Positions 36,989-46,394 of a DNA stretch of 64,000 nt are shown here, piece after piece. The DNA is from Varibaculum vaginae (lineage in GTDB: Bacteria > Actinomycetota > Actinomycetes > Actinomycetales > Actinomycetaceae): contig NZ_UWNY01000001.1 in the NCBI RefSeq assembly GCF_900604285.1, positions 310,001-374,000 of the forward strand, in the 5' to 3' direction. A model generated the notes under the pieces. It did no database searches. It was not told the DNA's origin and was given only the letters and a program-made list of their open reading frames with translations. Positions within the stretch are counted from its first letter, which is position 1. Every line of letters starts with the position of its first letter. The translations under genes were made by a program, and so were the position numbers.

Positions 36989-37513
36989 GTGATGAGCGTG
37001 GAAAATCCAGGATCGAAGCATCCTGCTCATCTGCTTTTTGCCGATGGTATTGCCATTTTTACCGGAGGAATGGCGGGAACTTGGGCACGCTGGGTCCTAG
37101 ATAGCTGCACCCTGTCGATTTCTAAAAGTTATTTTGGCTGGGTAGCAATCACTTTTGGGGTGATTTTAGCGAATTTGATGGGTGCGTTCCTACTGGGATA
37201 TTTCAAAACCCGCGCTAATCGCAAAGGTACCCGTCTTCACCGCCTCGGTACACGGATAAAGTTGGGGATTACCACTGGATTCTTAGGTGCTTTCACCACT
37301 TTTTCAGCTTTTGGAATCGCGGCGGTGAGTGGTGACAACACTCCTCTAAACAGCGATTTTTGGGTGTTAAATGGAAAGTTTTACTTCGCGGCAACCCTAG
37401 CTTTAATCCTGCTGGTAGTAGGAGTAGTTTGTGCGGGAGTAGGGTATCGATTGGCCATAAAAGACACTCCGGAAGGGAATGCTAAGAGTGGGCGCGGGCA
37501 GGTGCGCGCATGA
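36989..37513 (+). CDS. crcB: Fluoride channel subunit CrcB/Fluc (first of two)
   Basis: Small four-helix fluoride export channel. Typical motifs: TGGMAGTWARWVLD near the start, ILANLMGAFLLGYF, and TGFLGAFTTFSAFG. It has a longer N-terminus and a C-terminal tail (174 residues). The start may be GTG 36989 or the adjacent ATG 36992. It overlaps the next crcB by 4 nt. Two diverged adjacent copies usually form a heterodimeric channel, which is what I infer here. Confidence 0.92.
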   Translation: MMSVENPGSKHPAHLLFADGIAIFTGGMAGTWARWVLDSCTLSISKSYFGWVAITFGVILANLMGAFLLGYFKTRANRKGTRLHRLGTRIKLGITTGFLGAFTTFSAFGIAAVSGDNTPLNSDFWVLNGKFYFAATLALILLVVGVVCAGVGYRLAIKDTPEGNAKSGRGQVRA

Positions 37514-37905
37514 GTGAGATAGGTTTTGTGCTGGCACTGGGAGCCTGCGGTGGGGTGGGGGCGCTTTGCCGCTGGGGAATCGATGTTAGTTGGCTGAAGC
37601 TGGTAAAACGCCATCCTGCCGGGGGAATTGCGCTAGTGAACGTGTTGGCATGTCTATTGGGTGGGGTGCTTGTTTCCGCCCTGGTAAGCGGTAATCTTGA
37701 AGCAAATTGCCGGGTTTATACGCTTTTAGCTACCGGTTTTCTTGGCGGGTTTTCAACTTTCTCTACTTTCGTACTTGATATTTTTTCGATTGCTGAACGA
37801 GGGAATTGGCGTCGTGCCTGGGGAGCGCTACTACTAGTGTGGTGGCTCTCGCTGTTGGCGGCGATAGCAGGTTTTGTTCTCGGCCTCTGGTTTTTTAGTT
37901 TTTAA
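37510..37905 (+). CDS. crcB: Fluoride channel subunit CrcB/Fluc (second of two)
   Basis: Partner of the preceding gene: 131 residues, four helices, motifs GACGGVGALCRWGIDV, ALVNVLACLLGG and TGFLGGFSTFSTFVLDIF. The channel's key Asn and Phe positions are kept. Overlaps the first copy by 4 nt (ATGA), so synthesis is coupled. No crcB fluoride riboswitch is visible upstream: the pair is embedded 15 bp behind the hydrolase gene. Confidence 0.93.
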   Translation: MSEIGFVLALGACGGVGALCRWGIDVSWLKLVKRHPAGGIALVNVLACLLGGVLVSALVSGNLEANCRVYTLLATGFLGGFSTFSTFVLDIFSIAERGNWRRAWGALLLVWWLSLLAAIAGFVLGLWFFSF

Positions 37906-38000
37906 GGATCTCTCGCGATTTTTCTAGTTGTGCGTCCTGGTTTTATGTGAAATCCGCCGGAATCTTGGCAGGTGATTTTTAGAATTAACGAGGGTCTGCC

Positions 38001-38006
38001 TACAAT
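38001..38006 (+). promoter_or_regulatory. Probable -10 element of tRNA-Pro
   Basis: TACAAT lies 12 bp before the first tRNA base, with TTTAGA 17 bp upstream (37978-37983) as a loose -35. Spacing is right for a vegetative sigma factor. Confidence 0.5.
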
Positions 38007-38018
38007 GTTGGAGTTACA

Positions 38019-38093
<75 letters not shown>

Positions 38094-38107
38094 GAACGAG
38101 ACCGAGA

Positions 38108-38137
38108 GGGAGAGAAACGAAAGTTTTTCTCCCTTTT
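38108..38137 (+). terminator. tRNA-Pro terminator, copy 1
   Basis: GGGAGAGAAAC, tetraloop GAAA, GTTTTTCTCCC (one G-T wobble), then TTTT. It is a strong intrinsic terminator 16 bp after the tRNA. Confidence 0.9.
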
Positions 38138-38198
38138 GTGTTGAGTGAGGATGGGGTCGTAGGCGTTGTGCCGAATACCCCGACGAACGAGACCGAGA

Positions 38199-38228
38199 GG
38201 GAGAGAAACGAAAGTTTTTCTCCCTTTT
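38199..38228 (+). terminator. tRNA-Pro terminator, copy 2
   Basis: Identical hairpin and T-run, 91 bp downstream of copy 1, inside the second repeat unit. Confidence 0.9.
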
Positions 38229-38289
38229 GTGTTGAGTGAGGATGGGGTCGTAGGCGTTGTGCCGAATACCCCGACGAACGAGACCGAGA

Positions 38290-38319
38290 GGGAGAGAAAC
38301 GAAAGTTTTTCTCCCTTTT
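38290..38319 (+). terminator. tRNA-Pro terminator, copy 3
   Basis: Third identical hairpin and T-run, in the last, partial repeat unit. About 105 bp separate it from the BCCT transporter frame. Confidence 0.9.
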
Positions 38320-38423
38320 GTGTTGAGTGTTGGTTTTGCTTTTTTATTTTGATCCCAGCAAATCAATAGGATTACGAACCTGGTGTTTTAACCTAGAGAT
38401 AGAACTAGTCGTCACCTTTAAGG

Positions 38424-40529
38424 GTGGCGGGCGAAGACAATATGGAACGGACGGTTTCTATGAGCCAATCTGTAGGCGAAACCCCAGTTAATCAGGCAGC
38501 ACCAATACCGGAAGAAGAGCGGCAAAGCGCGAAAGTAAACTTCCCAGTTTTCCTGGGATCATCCGCGGGTATCCTCGCGATCGCGCTGTGGGCCCTTTGT
38601 TCTCCCAACAGCGCCGCCGATGTGTTGGGGGTAGCGGTTACTGCTATCTCCAAATGGTTTGGCTGGTTCTACATTGTATTAGCTGCCATCATCTTGGTTT
38701 TCGTGTTTTTCCTAGGATTTTCTCGTTACGGGGAAACCCGGCTAGGCCCGCCCAACTCACGACCCGAATTTTCCACCTTTTCCTGGGCATCTATGCTCTT
38801 TGCTGCCGGTATCGGCACCGATATCCTGTTTTTCTCGGTAGCCGGTCCAGTAAGCCAATATATGCAGCCTCCCGTAGGGAAAGGCGAAACCATCCAGGCT
38901 GCCCGGGAGGCCACAGTCTGGACTCTTTTTCACTACGGTATTACCGGTTGGGGAATGTATGCCCTAATGGGAATGGCTTTAGGATATTTTGCCTATCGCC
39001 GAAAAAAACCACTATCCGTGCGCTCTGCTCTCTACCCGATTTTTGGGGATAAACTTGACGGCCAGCTAGGGCACATTGTTGATGGAGCAGCCATCCTGGG
39101 GACGATTTTCGGGGTGGCCACTACCCTAGGGATTGGGGTGGTGCAGCTCAATGTGGGACTTGAAATTTTATTCGGGATTGACCAGGGTATTCCCGCGCAA
39201 GTGGGGTTGGTAATTTTAGCGGTAGCCATGGCTACCATCTCGGCCACTACCGGAATCCATAAAGGGATTCGTTTCCTCAGCCAACTCAACGTACTACTAG
39301 CCTTATTCCTGGCAGGATGGGTTTTCATCACTGGAAAAACAGATTTTCTACTCAACGCTATCGTGATGAACATTGGTGATTTCGCTTGGTCTTTCCCGCG
39401 TCGCGCCCTCGAAACTTTCGCCTACAACGACGTGAGCGCCTGGATGTCCGCCTGGACCCTGTTCTTCTGGGCATGGTGGGTAGCATGGGCATCCTTCGTG
39501 GGAATGTTTCTGGCACGGATTTCCCGGGGGCGCACCCTGCGAGAATTCGTAGTGGGAACCATGCTTATCCCTTTCTCCTACGTCCTCATGTGGGTAGCCA
39601 TCTTTGGTAATGCCGCGATCGACTTAATCCGCAGCGGAGATAAGACCTTCGCGCAGGCCACCTTAAAAACTCCGGAAATGGGCTTTTATCTACTTTTGCA
39701 GCAGTGCCCGGCAGCGATATTCATTATGGGACTAGCCACCTTCGTAGGGCTACTCTTCTATGTAACCTCCGCGGATTCGGGCGCCCTCATCATGGCTAAC
39801 CTGTCCTCATTTTTACCAACGGTACGCTCCGATGCTCCTGGTTGGTTGCGGATTTTTTGGGCGGGGATAACCGGGCTGCTAACTATCGGAATGCTGGTAG
39901 TAGGGGGTATTCCGGCGCTACAAAACGCGACCATTATCATGGGGCTTCCTTTCTCGTTAGTAATGATTCTGGTGATGGTTGGTCTGGCCAGAGCTTTAAA
40001 ACAAGATCGGCGTGCTCGACAGTTGCGTGCCCACTCTGCCCGGAATATTTTGGCGGGAACGGGCTCAATTGCAGGTCGCATAGAGGCCAATTGGCGTGAA
40101 CGTATCTCACGGACCTTTGGGCAGGTAACTCCCCTAGAGGCCCAGACATACCTGGATAAAGTGGCAGAGCCGGCTCTGCGAGCCTTTGCGCAGCAATTAA
40201 ATGAATATGGAATTCCTGCCGAAGTTGTTCGCGGTGATAGCGATTCCCTGGAACAAGTAGATTTGCAAACCCGGATTTATGATCGGCTAAAACTAACTGC
40301 CTTCAAAGGTCCAGATCAGTTCGTTTACCGAATCTTGGCGGTAGATACCTCCAGTACTATTCATGCAGGCTCTGCCCCCACCACTCCCCGCTCGACTCGT
40401 CTGGAAGTACATTTGCCCGATAATGATCAAGATTATGATGTGATGGGTTATTCCCGTAGTGCCATCATTCACGATGCCTTCGATCATTTTGATCGCTACC
40501 AGGACTATTGGCGGATTAACGATGTCTAA
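38424..40529 (+). CDS. BCCT family transporter (BetT-like, choline/betaine)
   Basis: Sodium- or proton-coupled uptake of quaternary ammonium compounds. The 701-residue protein has 12 helices with the family signature around AWTLFFWAWWVAWASFVGMF and the BetT-like GIGTDILFFSVAGPVSQYMQ. The last about 170 residues form a cytoplasmic C-terminal domain (from about 530), as in osmotically regulated BetT. The start is uncertain: GTG 38424 (used), ATG 38442 or ATG 38460. It stands alone; no choline dehydrogenase genes are nearby, so the substrate may be used as a compatible solute. A hairpin at 40548-40585 may end it. Confidence 0.88.
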   Translation: MAGEDNMERTVSMSQSVGETPVNQAAPIPEEERQSAKVNFPVFLGSSAGILAIALWALCSPNSAADVLGVAVTAISKWFGWFYIVLAAIILVFVFFLGFSRYGETRLGPPNSRPEFSTFSWASMLFAAGIGTDILFFSVAGPVSQYMQPPVGKGETIQAAREATVWTLFHYGITGWGMYALMGMALGYFAYRRKKPLSVRSALYPIFGDKLDGQLGHIVDGAAILGTIFGVATTLGIGVVQLNVGLEILFGIDQGIPAQVGLVILAVAMATISATTGIHKGIRFLSQLNVLLALFLAGWVFITGKTDFLLNAIVMNIGDFAWSFPRRALETFAYNDVSAWMSAWTLFFWAWWVAWASFVGMFLARISRGRTLREFVVGTMLIPFSYVLMWVAIFGNAAIDLIRSGDKTFAQATLKTPEMGFYLLLQQCPAAIFIMGLATFVGLLFYVTSADSGALIMANLSSFLPTVRSDAPGWLRIFWAGITGLLTIGMLVVGGIPALQNATIIMGLPFSLVMILVMVGLARALKQDRRARQLRAHSARNILAGTGSIAGRIEANWRERISRTFGQVTPLEAQTYLDKVAEPALRAFAQQLNEYGIPAEVVRGDSDSLEQVDLQTRIYDRLKLTAFKGPDQFVYRILAVDTSSTIHAGSAPTTPRSTRLEVHLPDNDQDYDVMGYSRSAIIHDAFDHFDRYQDYWRINDV

Positions 40530-40530
40530 A

Positions 40531-40585
40531 TAGGGGAGGAAACCCCTAAATCTGCTTGGACGTTCCTTATTGTCTGGCAGATTTT
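40531..40585 (+). terminator. Candidate terminator after the BCCT gene
   Basis: Directly after the stop, TAGGGG-AGGAAA-CCCCTA (40531-40548) forms a short hairpin. Overlapping its last base, AAATCTGC (40548-40555) pairs with GCAGATTT (40577-40584) and runs into TTTTT. The two structures are mutually exclusive only at one base. The second is the likelier intrinsic terminator. Confidence 0.5.
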
Positions 40586-40719
40586 TCGGGTAGGCTGCAG
40601 GTACAGACAAGATTTTGGGACGTCCCTTTGGCTGCAGCTGTTGGTAGCGTTTTCAAATCAGGCAATCCATTACCTACTTTTGACGTTGACTGCCGTCAGA
40701 ATTTTAGAGAGGAAAATAG

Positions 40720-41088
40720 ATGACTATCCCGGTGCCCCTGCATAGATTACCCGAGGCTATGGCCTGTTTTAATTCAGCATCCTTGATTACTTTGCCCTAC
40801 GGGGCACACGTGAAGGTACATACCGTAGATCCGCTACTAGAGGACGGACGGTTGGTAATTAAGAATGCGCGGGACTCTGCGTTGCGCAACGGAGCTGCAA
40901 ACCCGAATGTTACTTTGATTTGGCAAAGTCCCTATCCACACGGTTGGAGCCTAATAGTTGACGGTCAGGCGTGGGCAAATGGGCCTGATCTGATGATCGA
41001 GTACGAGACGGGGATTCTGCATCGTCCCGGCTATCATAATGACGGCCCCCAGTGGGTTTGGCAAGATGGAGAACGACCTGCCCAGTAG
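40720..41088 (+). CDS. Pyridoxamine 5'-phosphate oxidase-like flavin-binding family protein
   Basis: Small protein (122 residues) resembling actinobacterial PNPOx-like proteins (split-barrel flavin/F420-binding fold). It opens TIPVPLHRLPEAMACFNSAS and continues with a strand HVKVHTVDP, NPNVTLIWQSP, and GWSLIVDGQAW, then the family's ILHRPGYHNDGP. Function unknown; relatives are assumed to bind FMN or F420. Preceded by an AGAGAGGA site. It ends 3 bp before copA, which converges from the right. Confidence 0.75.
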   Translation: MTIPVPLHRLPEAMACFNSASLITLPYGAHVKVHTVDPLLEDGRLVIKNARDSALRNGAANPNVTLIWQSPYPHGWSLIVDGQAWANGPDLMIEYETGILHRPGYHNDGPQWVWQDGERPAQ

Positions 41089-41091
41089 TGT

Positions 41092-43347
41092 TTAGCTAAG
41101 GGATTTCACCGGCTTAAAAGAGCGTAACCGTAAACTATTACCAACTACGAAAGCTGAGGAGCAAGCCATTGCCGCCCCGGCAAGCATTGGGTTAAGTAAC
41201 CCTAGTGCCGCCAGCGGTATAGCCGCCACGTTATAGGCAAAAGCCCAAAACAGGTTTCCTTTAATGATTTTCAAGGTGCGGCGGGAAAGTCGAATCGCGT
41301 CCACTGCCGCCAACAGATCTGGGCGCATTAAAGTAATGTCGGCAGCTTGCATTGCCACATCAGTACCATTGCCCATCGCAATCCCTAAATCTGCTTGCGC
41401 GAGAGCTGCTGCGTCATTAACCCCATCGCCAATCATCGCCACAGTGGCTCCGCGCCCCTGCTTGCGGAAAACTGCCACCACTTTATCCTTCGGTTTTACT
41501 TCTGCGATTATCTCTTTAATGCCAACTTGCTGACCGACCTGGCGAGCCACATTTTCGGTGTCACCAGTTAGCAGCACCGGAGTTAACCCTAACTCTTTAA
41601 ATAGGGAGATTGCCTGGGCACTGGTTTCTTTTACTTGGTCGGCAATGCCCAATACTCCTTTTACCTGGTTACCGAGCGCTACCAGTACTATAGTTTCTCC
41701 GCGCCTAGTGTATTCAGTGATTACGTCCTCGATAGTGGATGAAATTACGGCGCCTTGCTCGCAAATGAACTTGCGGTTCCCGGCAAGTACCTGCTGTCCA
41801 TCGCGGGTACCGCTTACTCCGCCTCCCGGGTAACTTTGGAAATCCGCAGGCACTTGGGCACTGGTGAGCATGATACCTTTGGAGGCAGCCGCCTGGGTAA
41901 CGGCTCGAGCGATGGGATGTTCACTGCCGCTCTCCAAGGAGGCGGCCGCTTTTAACACCCCAAGATCATCTGGGGGAAACACACTGACCAGTTCCATGTT
42001 TCCCGTGGTTACAGTACCGGTTTTATCGAGGATAACCGTGTCGATTTTCCGGGTAGATTCCAGTATTTCTGCTCCCTTAATCAAGATTCCCAGATTTGCA
42101 CCTCGACCGGTTCCCACCAGTAGCGCCGTGGGGGTGGCGAGCCCTAGGGCACAGGGGCAAGCTATGATAAGTACCGCAACTGCGCAGGTAAAGGCGGTAA
42201 CTGGGGTTCCTATGAATAAGTGGATAACTAAAGTTAGCGCGGAAATGACAATCACGAATGGCACGAAAACTGCGGAAATTCGGTCAGCTAGACGCTGAAT
42301 AGGGGCTTTTCCTGCCTGGGCTTGCTCCACTAGTCGGGTAATCTGAGCCAGTTGCGTCCGCGAACCCACGCGTGTGGCGCGAACTATTAGGCGACCATAG
42401 GTGTTAATAGTTGCACCGGTAACTTGATCACCAGTCCCCACCTCTACTGGTACTGATTCCCCGGTAAGTAGGGAGTTATCGACTGCGCTTATCCCAGAAA
42501 CCACGACCCCATCAGTAGCGATTTTTTCGCCCGGTAAAGTAATAAATTCTTCACCCTCAACCAATTGCCCAATTGGAATCTGTACTTCCTGGCCTGCTCG
42601 CAGCGCGGTTACTTCTTGCACTCCCATTTCGGCGAGGGCGCGCAAAGCGTCCCCAGCTCTAACCTTGGCACGTTTCTCAAAATAGCGTCCACCCAAGATA
42701 AAAAGAGTTACCCCAGAACAAACTTCCAGGTAGATATGGCTAGCAGCATCTCCAGGGCGGGCCAGTAGCTGAAAATCATGAGTCATTCCCACTCGGCCGG
42801 CATCGCCGAAAAATAGGGCATAAAGCGACCAGATAAAAGCCGCGAGAGTACCCAGAGAAATCAGGGTATCCATGGTGGTAGTGGCGCGGCGGGCATTTAA
42901 GAAAGCCGCACGATGGAACGGATAAGCTCCCCATACCACTACTGGAATTGTCAGCACTAGAGACAACCACTGCCAATAGGGGAATTGCAGGGGCGGAATC
43001 ATCGCCAGGGTGATGACCGGAGCCGCTAAAATCGCGCAAATAATTAGTCGGCGGCGCAACCCGATGAGTTCTCCTATTCCTGTATCCGAGTTTTGCGACC
43101 CGTCCTCGCTATCTAAATCGCCGTCAGTAAACGCGCTATAACCCGCCTTTTCTACGGCTTTTATAAAATCTTTTGCACTGAAAGTTCCGCTTTCGGAAAT
43201 AGTGGCTTTCTCGGTGGCATAGTTAACGGTAGCATTTACCCCCGGCATTTTATTTAGGGCTTTTTCGACATGTGCCGCGCAGGCCGCGCAGCTCATCCCC
43301 CCAATTATTAGCTCCAGGCATTCGTGACTTCTGCTGCTACTATCCAC
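41092..43347 (-). CDS. copA: Copper-exporting P1B-type ATPase
   Basis: ATP-driven export of Cu(I). The N-terminal heavy-metal domain has [13 protein letters not shown] (Cys20/Cys23), followed by eight helices, the ion-binding [13 protein letters not shown], the phosphorylation motif DKTGTVTTG, the HP motif SEHPIARAV and the hinge [12 protein letters not shown]. Length 751 with a single metal-binding domain. The start is GTG with an excellent AGGAGG site. No copper chaperone or CsoR gene lies beside it. I saw no clear copper-regulator operator upstream. Confidence 0.94.
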   Translation of the reverse strand: MDSSSRSHECLELIIGGMSCAACAAHVEKALNKMPGVNATVNYATEKATISESGTFSAKDFIKAVEKAGYSAFTDGDLDSEDGSQNSDTGIGELIGLRRRLIICAILAAPVITLAMIPPLQFPYWQWLSLVLTIPVVVWGAYPFHRAAFLNARRATTTMDTLISLGTLAAFIWSLYALFFGDAGRVGMTHDFQLLARPGDAASHIYLEVCSGVTLFILGGRYFEKRAKVRAGDALRALAEMGVQEVTALRAGQEVQIPIGQLVEGEEFITLPGEKIATDGVVVSGISAVDNSLLTGESVPVEVGTGDQVTGATINTYGRLIVRATRVGSRTQLAQITRLVEQAQAGKAPIQRLADRISAVFVPFVIVISALTLVIHLFIGTPVTAFTCAVAVLIIACPCALGLATPTALLVGTGRGANLGILIKGAEILESTRKIDTVILDKTGTVTTGNMELVSVFPPDDLGVLKAAASLESGSEHPIARAVTQAAASKGIMLTSAQVPADFQSYPGGGVSGTRDGQQVLAGNRKFICEQGAVISSTIEDVITEYTRRGETIVLVALGNQVKGVLGIADQVKETSAQAISLFKELGLTPVLLTGDTENVARQVGQQVGIKEIIAEVKPKDKVVAVFRKQGRGATVAMIGDGVNDAAALAQADLGIAMGNGTDVAMQAADITLMRPDLLAAVDAIRLSRRTLKIIKGNLFWAFAYNVAAIPLAALGLLNPMLAGAAMACSSAFVVGNSLRLRSFKPVKSLS

Positions 43348-43504
43348 TGCTTACCTCCTGTGCCTATCCTAACTGGTTCTTATATGCCTGGTACGGGACT
43401 TTTCCTCGGGTGAAAACCATCTATTTCTTAACCAATAACCATTGCCTACGCCAGAAAAATTGATGAAAGGTTACGGGAAAATACGGCAGGTTGAAACGAA
43501 ATGG

Positions 43505-43577
43505 AGCCGCTAATCGGACTTGAACCGATGACCTACGCTTTACGAGAGCGTTGCTCTACCAACTGAGCTATAGCGGC
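43505..43577 (-). tRNA. tRNA-Thr (anticodon CGT)
   Basis: A complete 73-nt cloverleaf on the minus strand: acceptor GCCGCTA/TAGCGGC with discriminator T, D-arm AGCTCAGTTGGTAGAGC, anticodon arm ACGCT-CTCGTAA-AGCGT (anticodon CGT, codon ACG), T-arm with GGTTCAAGTCC. CCA is not encoded. Confidence 0.97.
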
Positions 43578-44170
43578 ATAATGCCCCAGGCACCGTGTCA
43601 GTCTATCTAGCTTGGCGCCTGCTTTCCAAACTTTTCGACCAGGTAGAGCGGTTATTTTCGCCACGCTAGAAGTGCAGGCAGGGTGGAAAATAGAAATGAA
43701 AGGTTATATCTGGCGGATAGGTTAGTCATCGCAATCATGCTGGCGGGCACGGAAAGTGAATGCACTCTTGTGTGTACCAGTTTGTCTGCCCAGGCTGGAT
43801 CAGAAGCCATTTCTCCTTAATAGGCAAACCTCAACAGGATCTGTGGGGTCAATGTATTGACTCAAATTTTAGTAGCTTCCGATACTAAGTCCACAGAGCT
43901 ACAAACGCTCTCTTCAGCGTTTACTCAAAATGAATAACTACCCTAGGTTTTTAGCTATTTCCCATGCTTGTTGCAGCCAATCAAGCACTATCGCCTTTCT
44001 CAAATATCAAGGTGCTAATGGCTGATTTATAAGACAAGAACTGTCCGCTGCTTCTCGGAGGATAATCCACCCTGGTTGAGGCTGCCACGGTTTTCGTATA
44101 CGGGTTGCATACTCGTCCCTAAAATTTTTTGCTCGATCTATTTGCGAAGTTTAAATGGGTTTTTGGGGTT
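43578..44170. other. Gene-poor 593-bp gap between tRNA-Thr and the MFS gene
   Basis: No convincing gene. A 52-codon frame lies on the minus strand (43652-43810). Another short minus-strand frame ends KNLG then stop (near 43940-44000), preceded by an in-frame stop, and may be a relic. An inverted repeat GTCAAT-GT-ATTGAC (near 43849-43862) is flanked by CTGTGG and CCACAG. The gap must hold the tRNA-Thr promoter. I see no mobile element ends. Confidence 0.5.
43652..43810 (-). CDS. Possible small ORF, 52 residues
   Basis: ATG at 43810, preceded by AAGGAG two bases away (too close for an ideal ribosome site). The product begins MASDPAWADKL and has a hydrophobic stretch SFLFSTLPALLAW near its end. 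It resembles nothing I recognise. It would be transcribed toward tRNA-Thr, so it might be a tRNA leader rather than a gene. Confidence 0.2.
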   Translation of the reverse strand: MASDPAWADKLVHTRVHSLSVPASMIAMTNLSARYNLSFLFSTLPALLAWRK

Positions 44171-45607
44171 TTATTTGTGGGGATGTTCCGGGGCTTTTAG
44201 CGGAATCAGCAGCGCAAACCCTATCCCTAGTAGCAGGGTGATTCCCAAGACTCCGAAATGCTGCGAACTGGCGCCTGCCGGCATGAAAAGTCTTCCGATC
44301 CATACGAACAGGGCAAATAAGGTGGGGGAGAGGAAAGATACCGCGCGCCCAGTAGTGGCATAAAGACCAAAAAGTTCACCCTCGCGTCCCTTAGGAATAA
44401 TCCGAGCCAAGAAGGAGCGGGAGGCTGACTGGACGGGACCGACAAAAATACACAGCAATAACCCGAAGGACCAAAAGATTTTAGCGCCGCCACCGTGGGC
44501 AAAGAAGAGAATCAACCCTAGGGTGGTCATACATCCTAAGGAAAAAATCATTACTTTCTTTGGGCCGAAAAAGTCATCTGCAGCGCCACAAGCGATAGTG
44601 GCAATTCCTGCTACCACGTTGGCCACGATGGCGAAAATCATGACCTGACCGCCGTTTAGACCGAACACGGTGGATGCCAAGATAGCACCATAGGTAAACA
44701 CGCCGGCTAGACCGTCCCGGAAAATCGCGGAAGCAATCAGGAAACGTAAAATCTCGGGTGCGGTACGGGCTAGACGTTTAATGGTTTCCCAGAGCTCTCT
44801 ATAGGCAGCTTTAACCCCTGCTAGTCCCCCGAGTGGTTCTTGATCTTGACTGTCTATTCCCGACATAGTCACTGGATGGAGTTTCCCATCCGCACCCCGC
44901 CGGCGTCCCGGTAGCGCCACAATCACCGGAATCGAAAACACCCCGAACCAGATGGTGGCAAAGACCATGGCAATCCGGATATTCAAAAAGTTTTCCCCGG
45001 TAACCCCGAACCAGCCTACCTCGGGGGAAATGAAACCGACATAGAGCACTCCCAGTAAAATAATTCCACCCAAATAGCCCATACCCCAGCCAATCCCGGA
45101 GACTTTCCCCATGTTTTCTTTAGTGGAAACCCGAGCTAACATGGCGTTATAGTTTACAGAGGCAAACTCAAAGAATATATTTCCGAATGACAGCAACGCC
45201 ACCCCTAGCCACAGCGCTCCAGTTTTTCCTAGGGGAGAGGTGGGGTAGACCGCGAACATTAGAGACATACAGATGGTAACCAAGGCGGAAAATAGTGCCA
45301 ACATCCGGGTACCGCGACCTTTGTGATCGGCGCGTTGACCGGATACTGGTGCAACCAGAGCAATAACTAGTCCCGCAAAGGCTAGCCCAATCGATAAATC
45401 AGTGGTGGCTTGGTCTCCGGGAGCAAATAAATCTTTGCTGGTCAGGTAGACGGTAAAAACAAAAGTGGTGGCCACGGCGTTGAAGGCAGCGGAACCCCAG
45501 TCCCAAAGCGACCAAGCTAGTATCTTGCCCTTGGTGCGATCCTGGTTTTCAGCTAGTAAATCTTGCTGGTTGTCACCGTTGTCAGCCATAATTTTTTCTG
45601 CTCTCAT
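44171..45607 (-). CDS. MFS transporter, UMF1 family
   Basis: Twelve-helix transporter of the UMF1/Atg22-like branch of the major facilitator superfamily. Family features: an early WSLWDWGSAAFNAVATTFVF, the MFS motif-A region APVSGQRADHKGRGTRML, and the late segment RIIPKGREGELFGLYATTGR. Length 478. The start may be ATG 45607, three bases after the ispD stop, or ATG 45589. Substrate unknown; relatives are linked to amino-acid or nucleoside efflux only loosely. Likely cotranscribed with ispD. Confidence 0.87.
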   Translation of the reverse strand: MRAEKIMADNGDNQQDLLAENQDRTKGKILAWSLWDWGSAAFNAVATTFVFTVYLTSKDLFAPGDQATTDLSIGLAFAGLVIALVAPVSGQRADHKGRGTRMLALFSALVTICMSLMFAVYPTSPLGKTGALWLGVALLSFGNIFFEFASVNYNAMLARVSTKENMGKVSGIGWGMGYLGGIILLGVLYVGFISPEVGWFGVTGENFLNIRIAMVFATIWFGVFSIPVIVALPGRRRGADGKLHPVTMSGIDSQDQEPLGGLAGVKAAYRELWETIKRLARTAPEILRFLIASAIFRDGLAGVFTYGAILASTVFGLNGGQVMIFAIVANVVAGIATIACGAADDFFGPKKVMIFSLGCMTTLGLILFFAHGGGAKIFWSFGLLLCIFVGPVQSASRSFLARIIPKGREGELFGLYATTGRAVSFLSPTLFALFVWIGRLFMPAGASSQHFGVLGITLLLGIGFALLIPLKAPEHPHK

Positions 45608-45609
45608 TC

Positions 45610-46377
45610 TCAGTTTGAATTTTGTGCCATCCAGGTGGCTAGCTGTAAATCTAAAGGATAAGTGATTTTCAATGCTCGCCGCGATCCGGCCACGAAGTAT
45701 TGCTGGTAACCCAGACGCGTCACTAACATAGCATCATCGAGAGCCCCACCCCGAACCTGGTCTGCTTCCTGCTCTTGCTGGTGGGCTGCAAAAATGATGT
45801 TTCCTGCAAATCCTTGCGGGGTTTGCACACAGCGCAGGCGGGAACGGTCAGGAGTAGCACCGGCCGGGGTAATCTCTAGCTCTTGGCGGGTAAAGCTCTC
45901 GCCCGCGATTTCCCGCACAGTATCGACTAACTCCGTAGCAGGTACTACCGCGGGGCATCCGGATGCGACTGCGGAACAAACCCGTTGGAACTGATCTAGG
46001 GGTGTGAGGGCGCGCGCGGCGTCATGAATCAAAACGATAGCGTCGGGATCATCTGGGGCTAACTGACCTTCGTCTTTATCAAAAGTTAAAAGTCCCTGTA
46101 AACCCTGATAGACCGAATATTGTCGGGTGGAGCCGCCGGCAACAATTTTACAGGGGTAGGGTAAAGCGGCATTTTGGACAATCTCGGTAAAAGCTTCTAA
46201 ATAGTCTTGGGGAGCGGTAACTACCACTCCTACCAGGTCTTTCAGAGATTCGAGGGTGTGCAGGGCATGGTGTAACAGCGGACTACCCGCCAAATTTACG
46301 AGTGCTTTCGGTCCGGGATTACCTAACCGAGTTCCGGAACCGGCAGCCGTTACGACGCAGTAGATGCTGCGTCCCAT
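45610..46377 (-). CDS. ispD: 2-C-methyl-D-erythritol 4-phosphate cytidylyltransferase
   Basis: Third step of the MEP isoprenoid pathway: CTP plus methylerythritol phosphate gives CDP-ME. Motifs: VVTAAGSGTRLGNPGPKALV (nucleotide-binding loop), LIHDAARALTP and the C-terminal TYPLDLQLA. The 255-residue length is slightly longer than E. coli IspD. AAAGGA precedes the ATG. It follows carD by 17 bp, as in mycobacteria, but the usual downstream ispF is replaced by an MFS gene. Confidence 0.94.
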   Translation of the reverse strand: MGRSIYCVVTAAGSGTRLGNPGPKALVNLAGSPLLHHALHTLESLKDLVGVVVTAPQDYLEAFTEIVQNAALPYPCKIVAGGSTRQYSVYQGLQGLLTFDKDEGQLAPDDPDAIVLIHDAARALTPLDQFQRVCSAVASGCPAVVPATELVDTVREIAGESFTRQELEITPAGATPDRSRLRCVQTPQGFAGNIIFAAHQQEQEADQVRGGALDDAMLVTRLGYQQYFVAGSRRALKITYPLDLQLATWMAQNSN

Positions 46378-46394
46378 AAGCAGTCCTTTAACCC

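Noticed and set aside
36989-37905. Fluoride riboswitch ahead of the two crcB genes
   Set aside because: The first crcB is only 15 bp behind the previous stop; there is no room for the aptamer and no matching fold.
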